From positions 62,001 through 126,000 of the forward strand of contig DASXGN010000028.1 in the NCBI GenBank assembly GCA_036489025.1: 64,000 bases of DNA. The letters are read 5' to 3'. Shown one piece after another: positions 26,388 to 34,463 of the stretch (its first letter is position 1; the number at the start of each line of letters is the position of its first letter). Source of the DNA: Dryocola sp036489025. GTDB lineage: Bacteria > Pseudomonadota > Gammaproteobacteria > Enterobacterales > Enterobacteriaceae. Both the position numbers and the translations under genes were made by a program. The notes beneath the pieces were generated by a model, which was not told the origin of the DNA, made no database searches, and saw only the letters and a list, made by a program, of their open reading frames with translations.

Positions 26388-27749
26388 TTAGTAAGCCCGC
26401 AGCGTCTGAAAGACGGCAGCCAGCTTGTTAGCATCTTTAATGCCCGGCGCGCTTTCGACGCCAGAATTGAAATCGAGGCCTGCGCAGCCCGCTTTGGCAG
26501 CTTCAACGCAGTTGTCGGCGCCCAGACCGCCCGCCAGAATCACGTTGTCCAGCTTCTGGCCCGCCAGCAGCGACCAGTCGAAACGCTGGCCGGTGCCGCC
26601 CTGGCCGTTGTCGAAAACGTACTTCGCTACGTGGTTCAGGGTGCGGGCCGGGAGAGAATCCTTCACGCTCAACGCCTTCCAGATTTGCACGCTTTCCGGC
26701 AGCGCGGCGCGTAATTCGTCGATATAAGCCTGGTCTTCGTCGCCGTGCAGCTGAACCGCTGACAGCGCGAACCGGGCTGCTTTCTGCGCCACTTCATTGA
26801 CCGGCGCGTTGCGGAATACGCCTACATAGCGTAGCGGGGCCGCCGCTATCACCGAGGCCGCTTTCTCTTCGCTAACATAGCGAGGAGAGGCCGGGACAAA
26901 GATCAGCCCGCCGTAGATGGCGCCGGCTTCGTGCGCCGTTTGGGCATCTTCAGGGCGGGTCAGACCGCAGACTTTGTTTTCGCCTAACGTGACGCGACGT
27001 ACCGCGGCGTTAAGATCGTCTTCACCCATCAGGGCGGAGCCAATCAGGAAACCGTTGGCAAAATGGCTTAGCTCGCGGATTTGACCGTAGGTGCTGATAC
27101 CGGACTCGCTGATCACCGTGACGCCGTGCGTGAGGCGAGGTGCCAGCTGGCGCGTGCGGTCCAAATCGATAGATAAATCACGCAGGTCGCGGTTGTTGAT
27201 GCCGACGACTTTAGCTTTCAGCTCAATGGCGCGCGCTAACTCTTCTTCATTGCTGACTTCGGTCAGCACGCCCATGTTCAGACTGTGCGCCACGGCGGCA
27301 AGCTGGCGATACTGCTCGTCGTCCAGAACGGAGAGCATCAGCAGGCAGGCGTCGGCCTGGTAAAAGCGCGCCAGGTAAATCTGATAGGCGTCGATAATGA
27401 AATCTTTGCACAGCACCGGCTGGGTCACGATGCCGCTGACGATCGGCAGGAAATCAAAGCTGCCCTGGAAATATTTCTCGTCGGTCAGCACTGAAATGGC
27501 GGAAGCATAGTGCTTGTACACGCCGGCAATTCTCGCCGGGTCGAAATCATCGCGGATGACGCCCTTTGAAGGAGAAGCCTTTTTGCATTCAAGGATGAAC
27601 GCGGTGCGAGCGCCTTGCAGCGCATGATAAAAGTTACGCGTTGCCGGAGTAACCTCATTCTGGAAGCTGGCCAGCGGCTGCTGCTTTTTACGCGCTTCAA
27701 CCCAAATCGCCTTGTCTGCGACGATCTTCGTTAATACGGTGTCCTGCAT
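26388..27749 (-). CDS. trpC: Bifunctional indole-3-glycerol phosphate synthase / phosphoribosylanthranilate isomerase
   Basis: This 453-residue fusion carries out two consecutive steps of tryptophan synthesis. Residues 1 to about 255 are the IGPS barrel (AFILECKKASPSKGVIRDDFDP, CKDFIIDAYQ, VVGINNRDLRD, VISESGI). The rest is the PRAI (TrpF) barrel (VCGLTRPEDAQTAHEAGA, GVFRNAP, VQLHGDED, LAGGLGADNC, DFNSGVE). This is the usual enterobacterial TrpCF fusion. It lies three bases after trpD. Confidence 0.98.
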   Translation of the reverse strand: MQDTVLTKIVADKAIWVEARKKQQPLASFQNEVTPATRNFYHALQGARTAFILECKKASPSKGVIRDDFDPARIAGVYKHYASAISVLTDEKYFQGSFDFLPIVSGIVTQPVLCKDFIIDAYQIYLARFYQADACLLMLSVLDDEQYRQLAAVAHSLNMGVLTEVSNEEELARAIELKAKVVGINNRDLRDLSIDLDRTRQLAPRLTHGVTVISESGISTYGQIRELSHFANGFLIGSALMGEDDLNAAVRRVTLGENKVCGLTRPEDAQTAHEAGAIYGGLIFVPASPRYVSEEKAASVIAAAPLRYVGVFRNAPVNEVAQKAARFALSAVQLHGDEDQAYIDELRAALPESVQIWKALSVKDSLPARTLNHVAKYVFDNGQGGTGQRFDWSLLAGQKLDNVILAGGLGADNCVEAAKAGCAGLDFNSGVESAPGIKDANKLAAVFQTLRAY

Positions 27750-27752
27750 GTC

Positions 27753-29348
27753 TTATCCTCTTGCTGCCAGGGCGGTAACACGGTCGTAGGCTGCGCCACT
27801 GCGCAATACTTCCACTACCCGTTGTGCGTTTGCTTTGAGATCTTCCTGCCCGTGCAGCCGCATCAGCATGGCTACGTTTGCCGCCACGGCTGACTCGTGG
27901 GCGATCTCTCCTTTACCTTGTAGCAGGCGGGTGAGAATGTCACGGTTTTCTTCCGGCGTGCCGCCTGCCAGCTGATCCTGGTGATAGGCGGGCAGACCGA
28001 AATCTTCGGCGGTCAGCTGATAGCTTTTGATATCGCCATTATTCAGCTCGGCAACCTGCGTTGGCGCATGCAGCGAGACTTCATCCATCCCGCCGCTGTG
28101 AACGACCGCTGCGCGTTTGTAGCCCAGCACGCGCAGGGTTTCGGCAATCGGCAGCACCAGCTCAGCGCTGTAAACGCCAATCAGGGCCAGCGGTGGGTGA
28201 GCCGGATTAATCAGCGGCCCCAGCACGTTAAACAGCGTGCGGGTTTTTAACTGCTGGCGAACGGGCATCGCGTGGCGGAAACCCGTGTGATACTTCGGTG
28301 CGAACAGGAAGCAAACGCCCAGATCGTCCAGCGCCTGACGGGAGCTTTCCGCGCTCATGTCCAGATTGATGCCGAATGCCGCCAGCAAATCCGAAGATCC
28401 CGATCGGCTGGAGACGCTGCGGTTACCGTGCTTGGCCACTTTCAGCCCGACGGCTGCCGCCACGAAGGCGCTTGCGGTAGAGATGTTGATGCTGTTGCTG
28501 CCGTCGCCGCCGGTGCCGACAATATCGGCGAACTGATAATCCGGGCTTGGGAACGGCGCTGCGGCTTCGAGCAGGGCGGATGCCGCTCCGGCAATTTCGT
28601 TCGGGTGCTCACCGCGCACTTTCATGCTTACCAGCGCAGCGGCCAGCTGTTCGGGCTTCAGCTCGCCACGCACGATGCCGGAGAACAGCTGGTGGCTCTC
28701 TTCGCGGCTCAGGGTTTGCGCCTGGTACAGCTTGTCGAGAATCGGCTGTAGCGTGTTGGTCTGCTTCAGCTTCAGCAGCGCCCATTCCAGCGTTTGTTCC
28801 AGCAGGCGAGCACCCTGCGTGGTCAGGATAGATTCCGGGTGGAACTGGAAACCACAGACGCGGTCGGCGTCGTGGCGTACGGCCATCACCATGCCGTCAA
28901 AATGCGCGTTGATGGTAAGGCCCGCAGGAATATTGCTCCCGACCAGCGAGTGGTAGCGCGCAACCGGCAGAGGATTAGGCAACCCGGCAAACATTGCCTC
29001 GCCGTCGTGAGAAATAATGGAGGCTTTACCGTGCAGAATTTCCCCGGCCTGGCCTACGTAGCCACCGTAGGCTTCTACAATCGCCTGATGTCCCAGGCAG
29101 ATACCGATAATCGGCAGCTTGCCGCGCATGCGGGTTAAAAGCTCGGGCATACAGCCAGCTTCGCTTGGCGCGCCCGGGCCGGGAGAAAGCATCAGTACCG
29201 GGTTATCCATGGTGGCCAGACGTTCAATTAACGTTTGAGCAGGCACGTGGTTGCGGTAGATAACGACGTTGTGCCCGTTGGCGCGCAGCTGGTCTGCCAG
29301 GTTGTAGGTGAAGGAGTCGATATTATCGAGCAGCAGAATGTCAGCCAT
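27753..29348 (-). CDS. trpD: Bifunctional anthranilate synthase glutaminase / anthranilate phosphoribosyltransferase
   Basis: This 531-residue TrpGD fusion supplies ammonia to TrpE and then adds phosphoribose to anthranilate. The N-terminal glutamine amidotransferase (to about residue 195) has the nucleophile in GICLGHQAI and the His-Glu pair in FQFHPESI. The phosphoribosyltransferase domain has the diphosphate loop DIVGTGGDGSNSINIST and KHGNRSVSSRSGSSDLL. The start overlaps the trpE stop by one base, allowing 1:1 coupling with TrpE. Confidence 0.98.
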   Translation of the reverse strand: MADILLLDNIDSFTYNLADQLRANGHNVVIYRNHVPAQTLIERLATMDNPVLMLSPGPGAPSEAGCMPELLTRMRGKLPIIGICLGHQAIVEAYGGYVGQAGEILHGKASIISHDGEAMFAGLPNPLPVARYHSLVGSNIPAGLTINAHFDGMVMAVRHDADRVCGFQFHPESILTTQGARLLEQTLEWALLKLKQTNTLQPILDKLYQAQTLSREESHQLFSGIVRGELKPEQLAAALVSMKVRGEHPNEIAGAASALLEAAAPFPSPDYQFADIVGTGGDGSNSINISTASAFVAAAVGLKVAKHGNRSVSSRSGSSDLLAAFGINLDMSAESSRQALDDLGVCFLFAPKYHTGFRHAMPVRQQLKTRTLFNVLGPLINPAHPPLALIGVYSAELVLPIAETLRVLGYKRAAVVHSGGMDEVSLHAPTQVAELNNGDIKSYQLTAEDFGLPAYHQDQLAGGTPEENRDILTRLLQGKGEIAHESAVAANVAMLMRLHGQEDLKANAQRVVEVLRSGAAYDRVTALAARG

Positions 29349-30910
29349 TAGAAAATCTCCTTTGCGTGGTGCGCGGTGGCGATAGCGCGCAGGACGGCGC
29401 GGGCTTTATTACGGGTTTCGTCGGCTTCGGACTGCGGCACGGAATCAAGCACTACGCCTGCGCCCGCCTGCACGGTGGCAATGCCGTCTTCGACATAGGC
29501 GGAACGAATAACGATGCAGGTATCTAAATCGCCGTGTGCGGTAAAGTAGCCCACCGCGCCGCCGTAGCTGCCGCGCCGAACGCCTTCGGCTTTGGCAATC
29601 AGCTGCATGGCGCGAACTTTCGGTGCGCCGCTCAGGGTGCCCATATTCATGCAGGCACGGTAGGCGTGCAGTACGTCGAGGTCGTTACGCAGCTCGCCGA
29701 CAACGCGGGAAACAAGGTGCATAACAAAGGAGTAGCGGTCGACTTTCGTCAGATCGGCAACGTAGCGGGTGCCCGGCGCGCAGATGCGTGCCAGGTCGTT
29801 GCGGGCCAGGTCGACGAGCATCAGATGCTCGGACATCTCTTTATGGTCGGTGCGCATTTCCAGCTCAAAGCGGCTGTCGAGATCGCGGTCAAGCGATCCG
29901 TCCGCCCGGCGGCCACGAGGGCGGGTTCCGGCGATTGGGTAAATCTCAATCTGGCGGGAAGCGGCATCGTATTTCAGGGAGCTCTCAGGCGACGCGCCGA
30001 ACAGCGTGAAATCGTTATCCTGCATAAAGAACATGTACGGGCTTGGGTTGCTCTTTTTCAGGGTTTGGTAGGCGGCCAGCGGAGAAGGGCAAGGCAGCGA
30101 GAAACGGCGAGACGGCACCACCTGGAAGATCTCACCTGCGCGAATCGCCTTTTGCATATGGCGAACAACGGTGCCGAACTCTTCGTCGCTCTGGTTACAC
30201 TCGCAGGTCATGTGTTCGATTTTCTGCACCGGCAGGGCCGCTGGGGTTTGTTTCAGCTGCTGGCTTAGCTGTTCGTTACGCTGCAACAGGCGGCTTCTTT
30301 CTACTTCAGACGGCGTAAACAGGCTGGCCTGGATGCGGGTTTGTTTTTTCTGATGGTCGATAACCAGCAGGGTTTCGGCCAGGTAGAAGCAGTAGTCCGG
30401 GCAGCTGTTGTCCTGCTTAAGCGAGGGCAGATCTTCGAAGCCCGCAACCAGGTCATAGGCAAACAGGCCGCCGAAAAACATGGCTTCACGCTCGTTTTCC
30501 GGCACGCTCACCAGTTCCTGCATGATACGGAAAGCGTCAAATACGGACAGGGAACACAGGCGCGCGTCTTCATCAAGCAGCTGGCTGACGGCAGGGAAGC
30601 GCAGCACGCGGCCGTCGGGCTGATGTTCGTTCTCAACGCCAGCTGGCAAGGCGGCGTCCAGCAGCGGCAGCAGATTAGCACCGTTAGCAGAGAGTGCATG
30701 AATAGTGACAGTGTCACCTAATGCGGTAATGCGCAGCGCGCTGTCAACAAGCAGCAGGCTTTTCAAATCGTCTTTACTATCGATGTCGGCAGATTCGAGC
30801 AGCAGGGTTGCCGGGCGAGCGCCGCAAAGCTGGTGGAAGACGGCGGTAGGGTTATCCCGGTACGGCGCATCCTGAGTTAAGAGTTCGAGCGCTGGTTTTT
30901 GTGTTGGCAT
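29348..30910 (-). CDS. trpE: Anthranilate synthase component I
   Basis: This 520-residue enzyme makes anthranilate from chorismate using ammonia from TrpD. The N-terminal domain has LLLESADIDSKDD, containing the conserved tryptophan-feedback LLES element. The C-terminal chorismate-binding domain has FMQDNDFTLFGASPESSLKY, IAGTRPRGR, ELEMRTDHKEMSEHLMLVDLARND and GTLSGAPKVRAMQLI. It is the first structural gene after the trpL leader and attenuator. Confidence 0.98.
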   Translation of the reverse strand: MPTQKPALELLTQDAPYRDNPTAVFHQLCGARPATLLLESADIDSKDDLKSLLLVDSALRITALGDTVTIHALSANGANLLPLLDAALPAGVENEHQPDGRVLRFPAVSQLLDEDARLCSLSVFDAFRIMQELVSVPENEREAMFFGGLFAYDLVAGFEDLPSLKQDNSCPDYCFYLAETLLVIDHQKKQTRIQASLFTPSEVERSRLLQRNEQLSQQLKQTPAALPVQKIEHMTCECNQSDEEFGTVVRHMQKAIRAGEIFQVVPSRRFSLPCPSPLAAYQTLKKSNPSPYMFFMQDNDFTLFGASPESSLKYDAASRQIEIYPIAGTRPRGRRADGSLDRDLDSRFELEMRTDHKEMSEHLMLVDLARNDLARICAPGTRYVADLTKVDRYSFVMHLVSRVVGELRNDLDVLHAYRACMNMGTLSGAPKVRAMQLIAKAEGVRRGSYGGAVGYFTAHGDLDTCIVIRSAYVEDGIATVQAGAGVVLDSVPQSEADETRNKARAVLRAIATAHHAKEIF

Positions 30911-30933
30911 AATTTGCTCTTCAGATGGTGTTC

Positions 30934-30960
30934 AAAAAAAAGCCCGCTGCAATGGCGGGC
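30934..30960 (-). terminator. trp attenuator terminator (3:4 hairpin)
   Basis: On the minus strand GCCCGC / GCGGGC forms a hairpin followed by eight T residues, 24 bases before the trpE start. With trpL upstream this is the classic trp attenuation structure. Confidence 0.93.
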
Positions 30961-31006
30961 CTGGTATCTGGACTGATTAACAGCCGTAGCGATGACACTG
31001 CCCGTT

Positions 31007-31054
31007 TCAGGAAGTGCGCCACCAGCTGTCGTGCATGCTGTGAATTGCTTTCAT
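31007..31054 (-). CDS. trpL: trp operon leader peptide
   Basis: This 15-residue peptide reads MKAIHSMHDSWWRTS. Tandem tryptophan codons stall the ribosome when charged tRNA-Trp is scarce, preventing the terminator hairpin from forming. The ending WWRTS and start MKAI match E. coli trpL (14 residues), while the middle HSMHDS replaces FVLKG. It lies between the trp operator and the attenuator terminator on the minus strand. Too short for normal gene finders, but position and Trp codons make it certain. Confidence 0.93.
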   Translation of the reverse strand: MKAIHSMHDSWWRTS

Positions 31055-31082
31055 TTTCAGATACCTTTTTGCGTGAACTTGC

Positions 31083-31116
31083 GTACTAGTTAACTAGTTC
31101 GATGATGTAATGTCAA
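31083..31116 (-). promoter_or_regulatory. trp promoter and TrpR operator
   Basis: On the minus strand TTGACA (-35, at 31111-31116) is followed after 17 bases by TTAACT (-10), embedded in the palindrome around GAACTAGTTAACTAGTAC (31083-31100), which is the TrpR operator. This agrees with the E. coli trp control region. Confidence 0.95.
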
Positions 31117-31193
31117 TAGCGATTTTTAGTTGGGTGGGAATATCGCTATCATGGGCGGCGTTTTCCCCTTTATTAACTGTTTCGGAGCCATGC

Positions 31194-32075
31194 TTGAGCG
31201 AACCTACCCTTGCGGTGATTTACGACTTACATAGCCATACCACCGCCTCAGATGGCCTTTTAACTCCTCAGGAATTAGTGAACCGGGCGGTGGCAAACCG
31301 CGTAGGCATCCTTGCGATTACCGATCACGATACCGTTGCCGGGCTGCCTGCGGCGAGAGCAGAAATCGCTGAGAAGCAATTACCCTTAAGATTGATCGGC
31401 GGCGTGGAAATATCAACCGTCTGGGAAAACCACGAAATTCACATCGTCGGCCTGGGCGTGGATGAGCGGCACCCTGAGCTGGTAACATTTCTGGCAGAGC
31501 AAACTTTGCGCCGTACCCAGCGGGCGGAGCTGATCGCTGAACGCCTTGATAAGGCCCACATTCCCGGCGCGCTTGAAGGCGCGATGCGCCTGGCCAACGG
31601 CGGCGCGGTGACCCGCGGGCATTTTGCACGTTTCCTCGTTGAATGCGGCAAGGCCAACACGATGGCCGACGTATTTAAGAAGTATCTGGCGAAGGGTAAA
31701 ACAGGTTACGTTCCGCCACAGTGGTGTACAATAGAACAAGCTATTGATGTGATTCATCATTCTGGCGGGCAGGCGGTGCTGGCGCATCCAGGCCGTTATG
31801 ACCTGACCACTAAGTGGCTGAAAAGATTGCTGACGCATTTTGCGCAAAACGGTGGCGATGCCATGGAAGTTGCGCAGTGTCAGCAGGCCCCCAATGAAAG
31901 AACCGTACTTGCCGGCTATGCGCAGCAGTTCAAGCTGCTGGCTTCGCAGGGCTCTGATTTCCATCAGCCCTGTTCATGGATTGAGCTGGGACGCAAGCTG
32001 TGGTTGCCCGCAGGCGTTGAGCCGGTCTGGCGGGACTGGGGGGAGAGCCGCCATGCACAAGAGAGGGCAGTATGA
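31194..32075 (+). CDS. rnm: RNase AM, 5'-3' exoribonuclease of the PHP family
   Basis: This 293-residue protein (formerly YciV) equals E. coli in length when started at the TTG giving LSEPTLAVIYDLHSHTTASDG; GGAG lies at 31184-31187. The upstream in-frame ATG would place the start inside the divergent trp promoter. It has PHP metal motifs: DLHSHTTASDG, ITDHDT, GVEIS, HPGRY and QGSDFHQP. In E. coli the enzyme matures 5' ends of 5S, 16S and 23S rRNA. It overlaps yciO by four bases. Confidence 0.95.
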   Translation: MSEPTLAVIYDLHSHTTASDGLLTPQELVNRAVANRVGILAITDHDTVAGLPAARAEIAEKQLPLRLIGGVEISTVWENHEIHIVGLGVDERHPELVTFLAEQTLRRTQRAELIAERLDKAHIPGALEGAMRLANGGAVTRGHFARFLVECGKANTMADVFKKYLAKGKTGYVPPQWCTIEQAIDVIHHSGGQAVLAHPGRYDLTTKWLKRLLTHFAQNGGDAMEVAQCQQAPNERTVLAGYAQQFKLLASQGSDFHQPCSWIELGRKLWLPAGVEPVWRDWGESRHAQERAV

Positions 32076-32692
32076 GTCAGTTTTTCTATATTCACCCGGA
32101 TAACCCGCAGCAGCGCCTGATTAACCAGGCCGTCGAGATCGTCCGTAAAGGCGGTGTGATTGTCTATCCTACCGATTCCGGCTACGCGCTGGGCTGCAAG
32201 CTGGAAGATAAATCGGCGATGGAGCGTATTTGCCGCATCCGCCAGCTACCGGACGGTCACAATTTCACGCTGATGTGCCGCGATTTGTCGGAGCTGTCGA
32301 CCTATGCTTTTGTCGATAACTCGGCGTTCCGCTTAATTAAAAACAATACGCCCGGGAACTACACTTTTATCCTCAAGGGGACGAAAGAAGTCCCGCGTCG
32401 TTTGCTGCAGGAAAAGCGTAAGACGATCGGCCTGCGCGTGCCGTCAAACCCGATTGCGTTAATGCTGCTGGAAGTGCTCGGCGAGCCGATGCTTTCGACA
32501 TCGCTTATGCTGCCCGGCAGCGAGTTTACCGAGTCGGATCCGGAAGAGATCAAAGATCGTCTGGAGAAGGTGGTGGACCTCGTTATCCACGGCGGCTATC
32601 TCGGCCAGCAGCCCACGACGGTCATCGATTTAACCGATGATTCCCCGGCTGTGGTACGTGAAGGCGTTGGGGACGTTAAACCTTTCTTATAA
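32072..32692 (+). CDS. yciO: YciO, YrdC/Sua5 family protein
   Basis: This 206-residue protein has the Sua5/YciO/YrdC fold. It shows GGVIVYPTDSGYALGC, RICRIRQLP, FTFI-type core NYTFILKGT, GLRVPSNP and a terminal block with DLTDDSPAVVREG. Relatives make threonylcarbamoyl-adenylate for tRNA t6A; YciO is the paralogue with an uncertain role. It overlaps rnm by four bases. yciQ, which follows in E. coli, is missing; rluB comes next. Confidence 0.93.
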   Translation: MSQFFYIHPDNPQQRLINQAVEIVRKGGVIVYPTDSGYALGCKLEDKSAMERICRIRQLPDGHNFTLMCRDLSELSTYAFVDNSAFRLIKNNTPGNYTFILKGTKEVPRRLLQEKRKTIGLRVPSNPIALMLLEVLGEPMLSTSLMLPGSEFTESDPEEIKDRLEKVVDLVIHGGYLGQQPTTVIDLTDDSPAVVREGVGDVKPFL

Positions 32693-32722
32693 ATGCCGCT
32701 GCGGCTATACTGTGCGGCCTAA

Positions 32723-32741
32723 AATGGGGTAGCCGCCCCAT
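32723..32741 (+). promoter_or_regulatory. Hairpin in the rluB leader
   Basis: AATGGGG / CCCCATT pairs around TAGCCG about 45 bases before rluB, followed by a second small stem (GCCTGGGAAGGC near 32756). It may terminate yciO transcripts partially or shape the rluB leader. Role inferred only from position. Confidence 0.4.
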
Positions 32742-32785
32742 TACCCGTATTCGACGCCTGGGAAGGCGACACCCGAGGAAGCTCA

Positions 32786-33667
32786 ATGAGCGATAAGAGC
32801 GAAAAGTTACAAAAAGTGCTGGCTCGCGCCGGCCACGGTTCACGCCGTGAAATCGAAACCATTATTTCAGCAGGGCGCGTCAGCGTGAACGGCAAAGTTG
32901 CCACGCTGGGCGACCGTGTTGAAGTGACTCAGGCCCTGAAAATTCGTATTGATGGTCACCTGATCTCTATTAAAGAATCCGCAGAACAGATTTGTCGCGT
33001 GCTGGCGTACTACAAGCCGGAAGGCGAACTGTGCACCCGTAACGATCCGGAAGGCCGTCCAACCGTATTTGACCGCCTGCCTAAGCTGCGCGGCGCGCGC
33101 TGGATTGCCGTGGGGCGCCTGGACGTGAATACCTGCGGCCTGCTGCTGTTCACCACCGACGGAGAGCTGGCTAACCGCCTGATGCACCCTAGCCGTGAAG
33201 TGGAACGCGAATATGCCGTACGCGTATTTGGGCAGATCGACGAAGATAAAGTGAAGCAGCTGGCGCGTGGGGTTCAGCTTGAAGACGGCCCGGCCGCCTT
33301 CAAAACCATCAAGTTTACCGGCGGCGAAGGTATTAACCAGTGGTACAACGTCACCCTGACCGAAGGCCGTAACCGTGAGGTTCGTCGTCTTTGGGAAGCG
33401 GTTGGCGTACAGGTTAGCCGCCTGATTCGCGTTCGCTACGGTGATATTCAGCTGCCAAAAGGCCTGCCTCGCGGCGGCTATACCGAACTGGATTTGGGCC
33501 AGACTAACTATCTGCGTACGCTGGTGGAATTACCGGCTGAAACCGAAAGCAAAGTGGCGGTGGAGAAAGATCGCCGCCGTATGAAAGCGAACCAGATTCG
33601 CCGCGCCGTTAAGCGTCATACGCAGGTTGCTGGCGGTGGTCGTCGCTCCGGCGGGCGTAGTAGCTAA
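32786..33667 (+). CDS. rluB: 23S rRNA pseudouridine-2605 synthase RluB
   Basis: This 293-residue enzyme (E. coli 291) converts U2605 of 23S rRNA to pseudouridine. An S4 RNA-binding domain covers residues 1-65 (LQKVLARAGHGSRREIE). The RsuA-type catalytic domain has the aspartate in GRLDVNTCGLLLFT and NREVRRLWEAVG. A basic tail with KANQIRRAVKRH and Gly-Arg-rich end follows. GAGGAAGCTC provides the ribosome site. It is the last gene that keeps E. coli yci order before a synteny break. Confidence 0.97.
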   Translation: MSDKSEKLQKVLARAGHGSRREIETIISAGRVSVNGKVATLGDRVEVTQALKIRIDGHLISIKESAEQICRVLAYYKPEGELCTRNDPEGRPTVFDRLPKLRGARWIAVGRLDVNTCGLLLFTTDGELANRLMHPSREVEREYAVRVFGQIDEDKVKQLARGVQLEDGPAAFKTIKFTGGEGINQWYNVTLTEGRNREVRRLWEAVGVQVSRLIRVRYGDIQLPKGLPRGGYTELDLGQTNYLRTLVELPAETESKVAVEKDRRRMKANQIRRAVKRHTQVAGGGRRSGGRSS

Positions 33668-33686
33668 CGTTCAGAAAGCTCGTATC

Positions 33687-33741
33687 AAGCCCCTTATGTA
33701 AACCGACTCGTCAAAGTTGGGCGGTTCATGATAAGGGGCTT
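33687..33741 (+). terminator. Long hairpin after rluB
   Basis: AAGCCCCTTAT (33687-33697) pairs with ATAAGGGGCTT (33731-33741), and AACCG with CGGTT inside. It is a long stem with no strong T-run. It likely ends rluB transcripts and may serve the facing gene. Confidence 0.7.
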
Positions 33742-33753
33742 AATCCTCAACCT

Positions 33754-34110
33754 TCATGCTGTTCTTTTCCCATCCAGGAATCCCCATATTCCATCTAAGC
33801 CAAACCGTTCAATAGCTTGATATCTTAGCGCTACAGCCTCAATCATATTTGGACTGCCGGAGCCGGGAATATCGGTGTGGTATTCGTTCACCGACATAAT
33901 CACCACGCTTTCCAGCGAGGCTCGGTAGGTTTCGCGTTCGATACCGGCATCGTTATCGTTTATTGCAAAATACTTAATTTCTGCTTTTTGGTGCCTCTTC
34001 CCCCTGCATACCGCGTTCGCAAGGTACGGCCTTACTTTAAGTACGTGTTTAAGTAAAAAATTATTGTCCGCAAAACTATCGAAGTCATTCTCTTGCAGTG
34101 GGTTGGGCAA
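33754..34110 (-). CDS. Hypothetical protein, possible remnant
   Basis: An open frame of 118 residues begins at TTG without a clear ribosome site, so its start is doubtful. I recognise no family. The C-terminal half (SVVIMSVNEYHTDIPGSGSPNMIEA and beyond, ending FLDGKRTA) looks like folded protein rather than noise, while the N-terminal half contains several basic and aromatic residues of no known motif. It lies just downstream of rprA on the same strand, where E. coli has ydiL, but shows no likeness to YdiL. It sits at the rearrangement junction and may be a fragment of a larger gene. Confidence 0.35.
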   Translation of the reverse strand: MPNPLQENDFDSFADNNFLLKHVLKVRPYLANAVCRGKRHQKAEIKYFAINDNDAGIERETYRASLESVVIMSVNEYHTDIPGSGSPNMIEAVALRYQAIERFGLDGIWGFLDGKRTA

Positions 34111-34162
34111 TAAATTATGCGTTCATAACCTTAGTGAACTGAGGGTTAACGGGCAGCAGACG

Positions 34163-34267
34163 AAAAAAAAGCCCATCGTTGAGATGGGCAAAGACTACAC
34201 ACAGCAATTCGTTGTTTCACTCAGGGGATTTCCATGCTTATAAATCAATGTGTTGATTCATAACCGT
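34163..34267 (-). ncRNA. rprA: Small regulatory RNA RprA
   Basis: Read on the minus strand this 105-base segment begins ACGGTTATGAATCAACAC. It continues through a conserved middle with GGAAATCCCCTGAGTGAAAC and ends in the hairpin GCCCATC / GATGGGC followed by eight T. It matches E. coli RprA almost base for base, as I recall it. RprA, with Hfq, activates rpoS translation and represses csgD and others. It is transcribed in the same direction as the neighbouring ydiK, as in E. coli. Confidence 0.95.
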
Positions 34268-34273
34268 GACGTA

Positions 34274-34316
34274 ATAGTAGGCATGCGCGCCGCAGGAGTC
34301 TCTCAGATTCGTCTCA
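34274..34316 (-). promoter_or_regulatory. rprA promoter with RcsB-like box
   Basis: On the minus strand TACTAT (34274-34279) is a -10 box six bases before the RNA start. TGAGACGAATCTGA (34303-34316) lies at about -36 to -49 and resembles the RcsB site that drives rprA in E. coli. The regulator is inferred from that precedent. Confidence 0.55.
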
Positions 34317-34446
34317 ATAGTTAACGGCAGGTTAACGATTAACATCTTATCCAGGCGCATTATCAAAACTGTAGGGATGATTTACGAGCAGAAGGTAGGG
34401 AACTAGTTAGATTTATTAATCATTATGGAAAGCCCCCCACAAATGT

Positions 34447-34460
34447 GTGGGGGGGGGGGA
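34447..34460. repeat. Run of 11 G beside the ydiK 3' end
   Basis: Eleven consecutive G residues at 34449-34459, with CCCCCCACA a few bases to the left able to pair with TGTGGGGGG. It probably is the ydiK terminator hairpin with an expanded homopolymer; such runs vary in length. Confidence 0.6.
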
Positions 34461-34463
34461 GCG

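Noticed and set aside
31110..31193. Longer N-terminus for rnm from the ATG at 31110
   Set aside because: It would start within the divergent trp promoter; the TTG at 31194 has a good ribosome site and gives the E. coli length.
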